Below the pieces are notes generated by a model that made no database searches, was not told the origin of the DNA, and worked only from the letters and a program-made list of their open reading frames with translations. Positions 1 through 7,554 of a stretch of 18,746 nucleotides of DNA are shown one piece after another. Position 1 is the stretch's first letter. Every line of letters begins with the position of its first letter. The translations under genes and the position numbers were made by a program. Source of the stretch: Methylophilaceae bacterium (GTDB lineage: Bacteria > Pseudomonadota > Gammaproteobacteria > Burkholderiales > Methylophilaceae); NCBI GenBank assembly GCA_025362115.1, contig JANYIK010000025.1, positions 1 through 18,746 on the forward strand, in the 5' to 3' direction.

Positions 1-93
1 GGCCAATGCGCCCAGCAACGCATCGCAGATGGCGTGCAATAATACATCGGCATCACTATGGCCCAAAGATCCTTTGTGGTGCGGAATCTGAAC
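1..93 (-). pseudogene. ispF: ispF fragment (2-C-methyl-D-erythritol 2,4-cyclodiphosphate synthase), 5'-truncated and running off the left edge
   Basis: Read from 93 down to 1, the minus strand encodes 31 residues that match IspF of the MEP isoprenoid pathway. They contain the HSDADVLLHAICDALLG stretch, the equivalent of E. coli residues about 34-50, including the zinc-ligand His42 and the His34-Ser-Asp loop. The similarity begins at VQIP (E. coli VRIP, residue 23). The next upstream codons are ATC (96-94) and the stop TAA (99-97). The N-terminal 22 or so residues, with the metal ligands Asp8 and His10, are therefore missing. The remainder of the gene would lie left of the window. The fragment overlaps the 5' end of the plus-strand HAD gene, which is not a natural arrangement for two conserved genes. 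Either a rearrangement or an assembly chimera made this junction. The family assignment is firm; whether the locus is real is not. Confidence 0.82.
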
Positions 94-735
94 GATTTAT
101 TGATATTCGATTGGGATGGCACTTTGGCCGACTCCACCGTTGCTATCGTAGATGCGCTACGCCTTGCCAGCCACGATTTGAATTTGCCAGAGCCCAGCGA
201 CCAGGCCTCACGCGATATTATTGGGTTGGAGCTATTCGTTGGGCTCAAAGTATTATTTGGTGATATTGATGCTGATTTATTGCAAGCCGTAGCGGAGCGC
301 TACAAGCATCATTACAATGTCAGGAGCGCCGACATACGGTTATTTGACGGGGTTGAAGCTGCACTACCCGCGCTGGCCGAGGATGGCTTTATGCTGGCGG
401 TTGCTAGCGGCAAAGGTAGAAGAGGCCTGATGCGTGCGATAGAACAAGCTGAGTTTACCGACTTGATGTTGGCCACACGGAGTTCGGATGACTGCTTTTC
501 CAAGCCGCACCCACAAATGTTGGAAGAAATTATGGACGAGTTAGGTGTTACGTCTGAACGCACTTTGATGGTAGGTGACACTACGTTTGATTTGCAAATG
601 GCGCAAAATGCAGGAGTAGCCAGCCTTGCCGTGAGCTACGGCGCACAAACCGAACATGCATTGATACCGCATAAGCCACTGGCTTGTTTTGACAATTTTG
701 CTACACTTCACGCATGGTTACGCACGAACGCTTGA
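58..735 (+). CDS. HAD-superfamily (subfamily IA) phosphatase, phosphoglycolate phosphatase-like; 5' end probably rebuilt or lost
   Basis: A cytoplasmic haloacid-dehalogenase-type phosphohydrolase of 225 residues, the usual size for Gph-like enzymes. All four HAD motifs are visible: motif I DWDGTLADS with nucleophile Asp18 and Asp20; motif II Ser117 in ASGKG; motif III Lys149 in SKPHP; motif IV GDTTFD with Asp174 and Asp178. Residues about 25-90 form the helical cap. The substrate cannot be read from sequence; phosphoglycolate or another small phosphate ester is likely. The start is doubtful: homologues begin just before the LLIFDWDGTL strand, and the first 10-12 residues predicted here (from ATG 58, or GTG 76/79) are antisense ispF sequence with no clear ribosome binding site. 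The native start was probably close to base 91. The next gene overlaps its 3' end, so it heads a plus-strand operon with the Rieske and sppA genes. Confidence 0.85.
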   Translation: MAQRSFVVRNLNDLLIFDWDGTLADSTVAIVDALRLASHDLNLPEPSDQASRDIIGLELFVGLKVLFGDIDADLLQAVAERYKHHYNVRSADIRLFDGVEAALPALAEDGFMLAVASGKGRRGLMRAIEQAEFTDLMLATRSSDDCFSKPHPQMLEEIMDELGVTSERTLMVGDTTFDLQMAQNAGVASLAVSYGAQTEHALIPHKPLACFDNFATLHAWLRTNA

Positions 736-1064
736 TTTGCAGCAGTGATGAAGTGGTGGAAAAGGGCATAGGCGTGCGCTTTCCCATGCCGCATCTGGGT
801 GAACGTGAGACGGGCTTTGTGCTGCGCTATCGCGGTGCGGTACATGGCTACATCAACCAATGCGCGCATGTGCCAGCGCCTTTGGACTGGAAAGAGGGTG
901 AGTTTTTTGATCTAACGCGCACTGCCATTATCTGCGCTACGCATGGCGCGCAGTATCATCCAGAGACTGGATATTGCGAGTTGGGACCGTGCAAGGGAAA
1001 ATCGCTCAATAAGCTAAACATAACTGAGCGCGACAAGAAAATTTATTTAATCGAACAAACTTAA
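714..1064 (+). CDS. Small Rieske [2Fe-2S] ferredoxin-like protein
   Basis: A soluble 116-residue protein that is essentially one Rieske domain. The cluster ligands are visible as C50-x-H52 (in CAHVP) and C74-x-x-H77 (in CATHG), followed by the loop YHPETGYC and GPCKG typical of Rieske folds. The 21-residue spacing between the ligand pairs is longer than in dioxygenase ferredoxins. There is no signal peptide or membrane segment, so it should act in the cytoplasm as a one-electron carrier; the partner is unknown. The ATG at 714 lies inside the HAD gene (22-bp overlap, different frame), which suggests translational coupling; TTG 732 is an alternative start that removes six residues. sppA begins 12 bp downstream. 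The HAD-Rieske-SppA order is, from memory, common in Betaproteobacteria, but I know of no established joint function. Confidence 0.87.
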   Translation: MVTHERLICSSDEVVEKGIGVRFPMPHLGERETGFVLRYRGAVHGYINQCAHVPAPLDWKEGEFFDLTRTAIICATHGAQYHPETGYCELGPCKGKSLNKLNITERDKKIYLIEQT

Positions 1065-1076
1065 AGAAAGAACGCA

Positions 1077-2003
1077 ATGACTGATGCTGCAAACTGGGAA
1101 CGCAATACCATAGAAAAACTTGCTTTGGCGGCGTTGAACGAGCAAAAACGCGCGCGTAACTGGGGAATTTTGTTCAAAACCCTGACTTTTATCTACCTGT
1201 TCGCACTGTTGTTTATGGCGGTGGATTGGTTCCCGCACAACGGCTCCAGCGGCCCACATACGGCGGTGATAGATATTCGTGGCGAGATTGGCGATGGCGA
1301 TGCAGTGAATGCGGATGATGCTATTTCCAGTTTGCGATCAGCGTTTGAAGACAAAAATACCAAGGGCGTGATCCTGCGTATCAATAGTCCAGGCGGCAGT
1401 CCGGTGCAAGCGGGTATCATCAACGATGAAATTGGTCGTTTACGCAAACTGCATCCTAAAATCCCGTTGTACGCTGTGGTCGAGGATATATGCGCTTCTG
1501 GTGGTTATTACATCGCGGTGGCAGCCGATAAAATTTACGTGGATAAGGCGAGTATCGTGGGTTCCATCGGGGTATTGATGGACGGTTTCGGCTTTACTGG
1601 CACGATGGAAAAGCTGGGTGTAGAGCGGCGCGTGATGACGGCGGGCAAAAACAAAGCATTCATGGATCCTTTTTCACCAGTCAATCCGGCCCACAAGGCG
1701 CATGCGCAAGCCATGCTGGATGAAATTCATCAGCAATTTATCAATGTGGTGCGTAAAGGCCGCGGCGACCGTTTGAAAGAAACGCCAGACATGTTTTCAG
1801 GGCTATTTTGGAGTGGCGACAAGAGCGTGGAGCTAGGCTTGGCCGACGCTATCGGTAGCGCTAACAGTGTTGCCCGCGACGTGGTTAAAGAAGAAAATAT
1901 GGTAGATTTCACCTCGCGCGAAGGCTTGGCTGACCGTTTTGCCAAGCAGTTGGGGGCAAGCGCCTCTAAGGCATTGGCGGGCGCGTCATTTAAATTACAT
2001 TAA
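1077..2003 (+). CDS. sppA: Signal peptide peptidase SppA, short form (peptidase family S49)
   Basis: A 308-residue membrane-anchored serine protease of the short SppA type, as in Bacillus, rather than the roughly 67-kDa duplicated E. coli form. A cytoplasmic N-terminus of about 28 residues is followed by one transmembrane segment (about 30-50, LFKTLTFIYLFALLFMAV). The S49 domain follows, with RINSPGGSPV (101-110) building the substrate groove. The nucleophile Ser141 sits in ICASGGYY and the general base Lys193 in GKNKAF. Their spacing of 52 residues equals that of the B. subtilis Ser147/Lys199 dyad. It degrades signal peptides released in the membrane and may act in envelope quality control. 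An A/G-rich stretch precedes the ATG; the gene lies between the Rieske gene and the exported FecR/SPOR protein gene (14-bp gap). Confidence 0.93.
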   Translation: MTDAANWERNTIEKLALAALNEQKRARNWGILFKTLTFIYLFALLFMAVDWFPHNGSSGPHTAVIDIRGEIGDGDAVNADDAISSLRSAFEDKNTKGVILRINSPGGSPVQAGIINDEIGRLRKLHPKIPLYAVVEDICASGGYYIAVAADKIYVDKASIVGSIGVLMDGFGFTGTMEKLGVERRVMTAGKNKAFMDPFSPVNPAHKAHAQAMLDEIHQQFINVVRKGRGDRLKETPDMFSGLFWSGDKSVELGLADAIGSANSVARDVVKEENMVDFTSREGLADRFAKQLGASASKALAGASFKLH

Positions 2004-2017
2004 AAGGTAAGCACATC

Positions 2018-2938
2018 ATGAAACGCTGGCTATTACTGTTATGTTTGCTGGTCTCTCCTGCCTTGCACGCGGCGGTGGTTGAGGGGGTGGTGATGCCGGC
2101 TTGGAGTGAGCATGATGGCGTGAAAACGGCGTTATTGCCTGGCGACCACTTAGTTAACAGCGATATTGTGACGACTGGCTCTGGTGGCCGTGTTGCGCTG
2201 AAATTAGAAGATGAAACCACAGTTAAACTAGGTGAAAATGCCAAGCTGGTGTTGGATAATCTGACCTCTAACGAATACTATCGTGCCGCGTTGTCCGTGC
2301 CAAAAGGCGCGTTTCGCTTGACCACCAAGCCGCTCTATCAAAAGGTCAACAAAGAAACACGCAAGAAAAAACATGGTAAAAAGAGAATGAAGAAATCAAG
2401 AGAGCCGCGCATTGATCTGCGGCAGCATGAATTCAATGTGAAATTGGGGGCGTTAACCGCTGTGACAAAGTCAGTAGATATTGTGGGCAATAGTAATGAC
2501 GGGCGCGACGTTATAGCACTGTTAAAGGGTGAAGCCGACATAAGTCATGACGATGCTTCGCAAGCCACACTCACTCGCGCCAAGTTTTATGTGGATGCTT
2601 TGAATCCGGGTAGCTTGAATGCACCTGCCAAAGCTGCTATGCAGGATTTGCAAAAATGGAAAGCAGAAACTAACCTCGTTACAGGCCGTGGCATCGCCAA
2701 TAGAAATGGTCGCTGGAAGGTCAGTGTGGGCAATTTCCGTGACCGTGCTGAGGCTGAGACCTTGATGCATAGGCTGGATGCAGATGGTTACGCAGCAGAA
2801 GTGGTATCCGCCAATATTGGAGGCATGACCTACGCGCGTTTACAAATTTCACAGATGAAAACCAGCCAAGATGCGGCTGCGGTGGCAGAGAAAGTACGTC
2901 AGCAGTTTGACCTAGATACGGTAACCGTTATCCACTGA
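2018..2938 (+). CDS. Exported FecR-like domain protein with C-terminal SPOR domain
   Basis: A 306-residue secreted protein. Residues 1-18 are a Sec signal peptide (MKRW, then a Leu-rich core, cleavage near ALHA-A); no lipobox is seen. Residues about 38-103 resemble a FecR/DUF4880-type beta domain (LLPGDHLVNSDIVTTGSGG, then VALKLEDETTVKLG). A very basic stretch at 109-128 has 12 Lys/Arg in 20 residues. A second beta-rich part covers 133-190 (VDIVGN, VIALLKGEADI). The C-terminus (about 229-306, beginning GRWKVSVGNF) is a SPOR domain with the usual two repeats; SPOR domains bind denuded peptidoglycan, often at the division site. It should act in the periplasm at the cell wall. The RBS AAGGTAAG precedes the ATG. 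It sits between sppA and pgl and shares the TGATG junction with pgl. The exact role is unknown; the domain calls rest on pattern recognition. Confidence 0.78.
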   Translation: MKRWLLLLCLLVSPALHAAVVEGVVMPAWSEHDGVKTALLPGDHLVNSDIVTTGSGGRVALKLEDETTVKLGENAKLVLDNLTSNEYYRAALSVPKGAFRLTTKPLYQKVNKETRKKKHGKKRMKKSREPRIDLRQHEFNVKLGALTAVTKSVDIVGNSNDGRDVIALLKGEADISHDDASQATLTRAKFYVDALNPGSLNAPAKAAMQDLQKWKAETNLVTGRGIANRNGRWKVSVGNFRDRAEAETLMHRLDADGYAAEVVSANIGGMTYARLQISQMKTSQDAAAVAEKVRQQFDLDTVTVIH

Positions 2939-3612
2939 TGCAAATTACCCGCTGGAAAGTATTCTCCACAGTTGCAGAGTTGCGCGATGCGGCGATAAAT
3001 GCGTTACTTGATTCTGCAAACGTGGCCATTGCGGTGCGCGGGCGTTTTGATTTGGTGTTGGCTGGCGGCACTACCCCGCGTGAGATTTATCACGCGTTAT
3101 GTAGTAAAAAAGCCGACTGGGAGCACTGGCATATCTGGTATGGTGACGAGCGGTGCTTGCCAGCCGATAACCCTGAACGCAACAGTAAGATGGCACAAGA
3201 TGTGTGGTTGAATCATGTGCCTATTCCTAATCAGCAAACCCACAGCATGCTTACAGAGCTTGGTGCAAAAGCTGCAGTCACCAATTACAACCAACTTTTG
3301 AATGGTGTCGGTGATTTTGATTTGGTATTACTGGGTATGGGTGAAGATGGTCATACTGCCAGCCTGTTCCCCGGTCATGTTTGGGAAGATGCTGCACCCA
3401 CCATCGCTGTCAGCAATGCGCCTAAACCGCCTGCGGATCGTGTCAGCTTATCGGCATCACGGCTAAGCCAAGCGCGCCAGGTGCTGTTCATTGTGACGGG
3501 CAATAACAAACGTGATGCGGTGCAACAATGGCGCAATGGGGCTGTACTCCCCGTGACTGCCATTACCCCTAAAGCAGGAGTCGATGTGTTTGCGGATGAA
3601 GCAGCGACTTAG
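2938..3612 (+). CDS. pgl: 6-phosphogluconolactonase (DevB/SOL type)
   Basis: Hydrolyses 6-phosphogluconolactone to 6-phosphogluconate in the oxidative pentose-phosphate and Entner-Doudoroff pathways, in the cytoplasm. The 224-residue length fits the DevB/SOL family. Motifs include the phosphate-binding loop LAGGTTPRE (41-49), the WYGDERCLP segment (67-75) followed by NPERNSKMA, and the family signature GMGEDGHTASLFPG (133-146) with the catalytic His. The start ATG overlaps the upstream TGA by one base (TGATG), so translation is probably coupled to the FecR/SPOR gene. No zwf or edd lies in the window. At its 3' end the stop codon overlaps the stop codon of convergent pgi by 3 bases, leaving no room for a terminator between them. 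Confidence 0.94.
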   Translation: MQITRWKVFSTVAELRDAAINALLDSANVAIAVRGRFDLVLAGGTTPREIYHALCSKKADWEHWHIWYGDERCLPADNPERNSKMAQDVWLNHVPIPNQQTHSMLTELGAKAAVTNYNQLLNGVGDFDLVLLGMGEDGHTASLFPGHVWEDAAPTIAVSNAPKPPADRVSLSASRLSQARQVLFIVTGNNKRDAVQQWRNGAVLPVTAITPKAGVDVFADEAAT

Positions 3613-5252
3613 CTGGTGTGTTGTTTGAAGTAGTTAATTAAGCCGCGAGTTGAAGCGTCATGCCCTGTTACTGGTTTGTCATCCACCAGTTGCGGTTGTA
3701 TCGCTTGCGCCAATTGTTTGCCCAGTTCTACGCCCCATTGGTCGAAGGAGTTGATGTTCCAGATAATGCCTTGCACGAAAATCTTATGTTCGTAGAGCGC
3801 AATTAAAGAACCTAGTGTTTTCGGATTTAGCTTACCAAATAAGATAGAGTTGGTTGGGCGATTGCCTTCAAACACCTTGTGTGGCACTAGTTTTTCTAAA
3901 GCGTCGCCGCTCATCCCGCTCTTGACTAACTCGGCACGCGCTTGGTCTGCAGTTTTGCCTTGCATCAGTGCTTGGGTCTGCGCGAGGAAGTTGGAAAACA
4001 AGATTTTATGGTGGTTGCCCAACGGATAGTGGGTTTCTAAAGGCATGACGAAGTCTGCTGGAATCAAACGCGTACCTTGATGGATGAGCTGGAAAAAAGC
4101 GTGTTGCCCGTTGGTGCCGGGTTCCCCCCAGATAATCGGGCCGGTATCGCACTCCACTTTATTACCGTCGCGGTCAACAAATTTGCCGTTGCTTTCCATG
4201 TCACCTTGCTGGAAATAGGCAGAGAAACGCGACAGTGATTGGTCATAGGGCAAAATGGCGTGGGTTTGCGCGCCAAAAAAGTTGATGTACCACACGCCCA
4301 GCAAGCCCATGACTACGGGCAGGTTCTTCTCCAGCGGGGTGTTGCAAAAGTGCTCGTCCATCTCAAATGCGCCTTGTAGCATGGCTTCAAAGTTGTCCAT
4401 GCCCAAATACAGCGCGATAGACAGTCCTATAGCTGACCATAGCGAATAACGTCCACCCACCCAGTCCCAGAATTCGAACATATTGGCAGTATCAATGCCG
4501 AATTTAGACACTTCTTCCGCATTAGTGGAAAGTGCTACGAAGTGCTTGGCGATCTGCTTCTCGTCTTTGGCTGCATCTAAAAACCAAGCGCGAGCAGAGC
4601 GGGCATTGGTGAGGGTTTCTTGTGTGGTAAAAGTTTTGGAAGCTACAATGAACAGGGTGGTTTCTGGGTTGCATTTTTGCAGGGTCATACCCAAGTGCGC
4701 GCCGTCTACGTTAGAAACGAAATGTGCTGCCAGATTGGGTTTTGAGTAAGGTTTAAGTGCCACGCACACCATGAAGGGGCCAAGGTCAGAGCCGCCAATG
4801 CCGATATTGACTACATCGGTAATCGGTTTGCCGGTGTAGCCTAGCCACTTCCCATTTCTGACGCGCTCAGTAAAGTCGCGCATTTGTGCCAACACGCGGT
4901 TGACTTCAGGCATTTGATCTACGCCATCCACCATCACCTTGCGGTTGCTACGGTTGCGTAGCGCGGTATGTAGTACGGCGCGGTCTTCGGTGAAATTGAT
5001 TTTTTCGCCTGCAAACATCTTATCGCGCCAGTTTTCCACGTTGGCTTCGCGAGCCAGTTGGGTGAGCAGGCGCATGGTGTCTTGCGTGATGCAGTTTTTG
5101 GAGTAATCCAGCAAAATATCTTTGAAGTTGAGCGAGAACTTGTCAAAACGCTCAACATCGGCGGCAAACATATCCCGCATGTGTTGCGAAGCTATGATTT
5201 TTTGATGTTCGCTAAGTTGTTGCCAAGTGGCAGATTGTGTCAGACGCGACAT
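3609..5252 (-). CDS. pgi: Glucose-6-phosphate isomerase
   Basis: Interconverts glucose-6-phosphate and fructose-6-phosphate, linking glucose or glycogen carbon to glycolysis and gluconeogenesis. The protein has 547 residues (E. coli 549). Both family signatures are present: WVGGRYSLWSAIG (264-276) and the C-terminal FDQWGVELGK (503-512). Catalytic residues appear with a constant two-residue offset from E. coli: Glu353 in MESNGK, His384 in NGQHAF and Lys512. The reading frame is open 78 bp further upstream, but the ATG at 5252 (MSRLTQ) is chosen because AAGGA lies 8 nt before it and the length then matches the family. That ribosome binding site is inside the last codons of glgB, whose stop is only 5 bp upstream, so pgi is very likely co-transcribed and coupled with glgB. 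Confidence 0.97.
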   Translation of the reverse strand: MSRLTQSATWQQLSEHQKIIASQHMRDMFAADVERFDKFSLNFKDILLDYSKNCITQDTMRLLTQLAREANVENWRDKMFAGEKINFTEDRAVLHTALRNRSNRKVMVDGVDQMPEVNRVLAQMRDFTERVRNGKWLGYTGKPITDVVNIGIGGSDLGPFMVCVALKPYSKPNLAAHFVSNVDGAHLGMTLQKCNPETTLFIVASKTFTTQETLTNARSARAWFLDAAKDEKQIAKHFVALSTNAEEVSKFGIDTANMFEFWDWVGGRYSLWSAIGLSIALYLGMDNFEAMLQGAFEMDEHFCNTPLEKNLPVVMGLLGVWYINFFGAQTHAILPYDQSLSRFSAYFQQGDMESNGKFVDRDGNKVECDTGPIIWGEPGTNGQHAFFQLIHQGTRLIPADFVMPLETHYPLGNHHKILFSNFLAQTQALMQGKTADQARAELVKSGMSGDALEKLVPHKVFEGNRPTNSILFGKLNPKTLGSLIALYEHKIFVQGIIWNINSFDQWGVELGKQLAQAIQPQLVDDKPVTGHDASTRGLINYFKQHTS

Positions 5253-5257
5253 GATCT

Positions 5258-7438
5258 TCATCCTTTTTGTACAATAATGCCCGCTAGTGGCGGTGCGGAA
5301 ATGACCAAAGAGTAGGGCAAGCCCATCCATGGCGTATTTTCGGCTTGCAAGCCTAGCCCGTTACCCGCGTTGCCACCGCCGTATAGCTCAGAATCGCTGT
5401 TCAGCAGTTCCTTGTAGGTTCCCGCTTCTGGTACGCCGATGCGGTAGCCATTGCGCAGCACAGGCGTAAAATTCAGCACGACAACTACACATGAGCCATC
5501 GCGCGCGCGGCGTTGGTAGCTGATAATGGACTGATCGGCATCATGACAATCAATCCAGCCAAAGCCTTCCGGCGAAAAATCCAGTTCGTGCAGAGCCGGA
5601 ATATCGCGGTACAAATGCGAAGCATCGCGCAGTAGATTTTTTACCCCTTGATGCCAAGGTATCTCCAGCAAATGCCAATCCAAGGATTGTCCCACAGCCC
5701 ATTCACGCCCTTGCGCAAATTCACTGCCCATGAAATTGAGTTTTTTACCGGGGTAGGTCATCTGGTAGGTTAGCAACAACCGTATATTAGCAAATTTTTG
5801 CCACGCGTCGCCTGGCATTTTATCCAGTAAAGAACGCTTGCCGTGTACCACTTCGTCGTGTGAAAACGGCAGCACAAAATTTTCGCTGTAGGCGTAAATC
5901 TGGCCGAAAGTCAGTTGATTATGGTGATAGCGGCGATGTATTGGATCCTGCTCGATATAAGCCAGCGTGTCGTTCATCCAGCCCATATTCCACTTCATCG
6001 AAAAGCCTAAACCACCCAAATACACTGGGCGCGAAATCATCGGCCACGCGGTGGACTCTTCGGCAATGGTCAAAGCTCCTGGAAAGTCCTCATGAATGAC
6101 TATGTTGAGCTCTTTAATGAAATCAATGGCTTCTAGATTCTCTCGTCCGCCGAACTTATTCGGTAGCCATTGATCTGCCTTGCGCGAATAATCGAGGTAG
6201 ATCATCGAGGCTACGGCATCTACGCGCAAACCGTCAATGTGGAATTCATGCAACCAGAAATGTGCGTTGGCTATAAGAAAGTTGCGTACTTCATTGCGAC
6301 CGTAGTTGAAGATGAGCGTACCCCAATCCTGATGCTCGCCAAGGCGCGGATCTTCGTGTTCATACAGCTTGGTGCCGTCAAAATTGGCCAGCGCCCAGCC
6401 ATCCTTTGGAAAGTGTGCGGGAACCCAGTCCAAAATGACTCCGATATTGGCCTGGTGGCAGGCATCTACAAAATAGCGGAAGTCATCCGGTGTGCCAAAA
6501 CGACTGGTGACACCGAAATAGCCAGTGGTTTGGTAGCCCCACGATTCGTCCAGCGGATGTTCGGAAACCGGCATCAGCTCAATGTGCGTGAAGCCCATTT
6601 CTTTTACGTAGGGCACCAAACGTGTCGCCAGTTCACGGAAATTCATAAAACCGTGCTGCTGATTGGTTTTTTCGCCACGCTGCCAAGAACCAGCATGAAT
6701 CTCGTACACATTCATAGGCTGGTGTAGCCAATCGGCCTCTTTGCGCTGCTTCATCCAAGCGTCATCAGCCCATTGATGGATGGTAGTAGCCACGCGCGCC
6801 GCCGTGCTAGGGCGTAGTTCAAACGCGTTACCGTAAGGGTCGGTCTTGACCAAGATGTTGCCGGTATTGCGATTGCGAATTTCAAACTTGTACAGTGCGT
6901 CTGCGCCTATTTCGGGTATGAAAATATCCCACACCCCGCTAGAGCCATGTGCGCGCATAGGATGGACACGGCCATCCCAGCGGTTAAAATCACCAATGAC
7001 ACTGACGCGCTCGGCATTAGGAGCCCAAACCGCAAAGCGCGTCCCATCAACGCCGTGATGGCGCATAGGGTGCGCGCCCAGCATTTTGTAAGCCATCCTC
7101 AAACGACCTTCGCCGAATAGATGCAGGTCGTGCGCGGATAAGGTAGACGAGAAAAAGTAAGGGTCGTGGCGTTCTATGGTTTGACCATCTTCTTCCCAGC
7201 GCAGATTACAGGGTGTAGTAGGCTTGGCTTGTCCCCGCCACAGAAATAAGCCATCAGGGTGTATCTGCGGCAACTCTTCCCAAGTGCCCCCAACTTGTAG
7301 CCAGATCTTTTTGGCATAAGGCAAAAAGCATCGCAGCACATAAGTCGCGTGGTCTTTATGCAGCCCCAACCAACCAAATGGGTTGTGGTGGCGGGCTTGT
7401 AGTATTAGTTCTAGTTGCTGGTCTTGTTTAAGGCTCAT
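5258..7438 (-). CDS. glgB: 1,4-alpha-glucan branching enzyme (GH13_9)
   Basis: Makes alpha-1,6 branches in glycogen by cutting and transferring alpha-1,4 chains, in the cytoplasm. The 726-residue length is that of E. coli GlgB (728). An N-terminal N1/CBM48 region (about 15-220) contains FAVWAPNAERVSVIGDFN at about 135-152. The GH13 catalytic barrel carries the nucleophile Asp407 (DGLRVDAVASM), acid/base Glu460 (TIAEESTAWP) and Asp528 (FSHDEVVHGK). All three sit two residues after the E. coli positions. The C-terminal beta domain ends at IIVQKG. The region before the ATG shows no strong Shine-Dalgarno. It is transcribed away from glgC across a shared 150-bp region and is followed immediately by pgi. 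Function is certain from the motifs; regulation is inferred. Confidence 0.97.
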   Translation of the reverse strand: MSLKQDQQLELILQARHHNPFGWLGLHKDHATYVLRCFLPYAKKIWLQVGGTWEELPQIHPDGLFLWRGQAKPTTPCNLRWEEDGQTIERHDPYFFSSTLSAHDLHLFGEGRLRMAYKMLGAHPMRHHGVDGTRFAVWAPNAERVSVIGDFNRWDGRVHPMRAHGSSGVWDIFIPEIGADALYKFEIRNRNTGNILVKTDPYGNAFELRPSTAARVATTIHQWADDAWMKQRKEADWLHQPMNVYEIHAGSWQRGEKTNQQHGFMNFRELATRLVPYVKEMGFTHIELMPVSEHPLDESWGYQTTGYFGVTSRFGTPDDFRYFVDACHQANIGVILDWVPAHFPKDGWALANFDGTKLYEHEDPRLGEHQDWGTLIFNYGRNEVRNFLIANAHFWLHEFHIDGLRVDAVASMIYLDYSRKADQWLPNKFGGRENLEAIDFIKELNIVIHEDFPGALTIAEESTAWPMISRPVYLGGLGFSMKWNMGWMNDTLAYIEQDPIHRRYHHNQLTFGQIYAYSENFVLPFSHDEVVHGKRSLLDKMPGDAWQKFANIRLLLTYQMTYPGKKLNFMGSEFAQGREWAVGQSLDWHLLEIPWHQGVKNLLRDASHLYRDIPALHELDFSPEGFGWIDCHDADQSIISYQRRARDGSCVVVVLNFTPVLRNGYRIGVPEAGTYKELLNSDSELYGGGNAGNGLGLQAENTPWMGLPYSLVISAPPLAGIIVQKG

Positions 7439-7498
7439 AATTTGCTTTTAACACTCTAGTAATAAGGGGTTTCAATGCATTTCAATTCAAAGGAACAG

Positions 7499-7526
7499 TT
7501 GTTTATATGGTTAACCTGTCTATAAT
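7499..7526 (+). promoter_or_regulatory. Sigma70-like promoter for glgC
   Basis: A perfect -10 hexamer TATAAT (7521-7526) lies 16 bp after TTGTTT (7499-7504), which keeps the TTG of the -35 consensus. Transcription would start near 7533, giving a leader of about 55 nt before glgC. The region is the only intergenic space between glgB and glgC. No equally good promoter was seen on the minus strand for glgB. Not tested; assigned by consensus and position. Confidence 0.62.
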
Positions 7527-7527
7527 G

Positions 7528-7554
7528 GCTCTACAAGGGCGTCGCCAGTAGAGC
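7528..7554 (+). promoter_or_regulatory. Inverted repeat in the glgC leader
   Basis: GCTCTAC (7528-7534) and GTAGAGC (7548-7554) are a perfect 7-bp inverted repeat around a 13-nt loop, in which GGC and GCC can add three more pairs. It begins at the expected transcription start. It could be an operator or a 5'-UTR hairpin that protects the mRNA; nothing shows which. It is not followed by a U-tract, so it is not an intrinsic terminator. Confidence 0.4.

Noticed and set aside
5253..5330. 26-residue N-terminal extension of pgi
   Set aside because: It overlaps the conserved 3' end of glgB and has no RBS; ATG 5252 gives the family length.
6170..6727. 185-codon open frame on the plus strand
   Set aside because: It is antisense to the catalytic core of glgB and resembles no family; glgB coding is beyond doubt.
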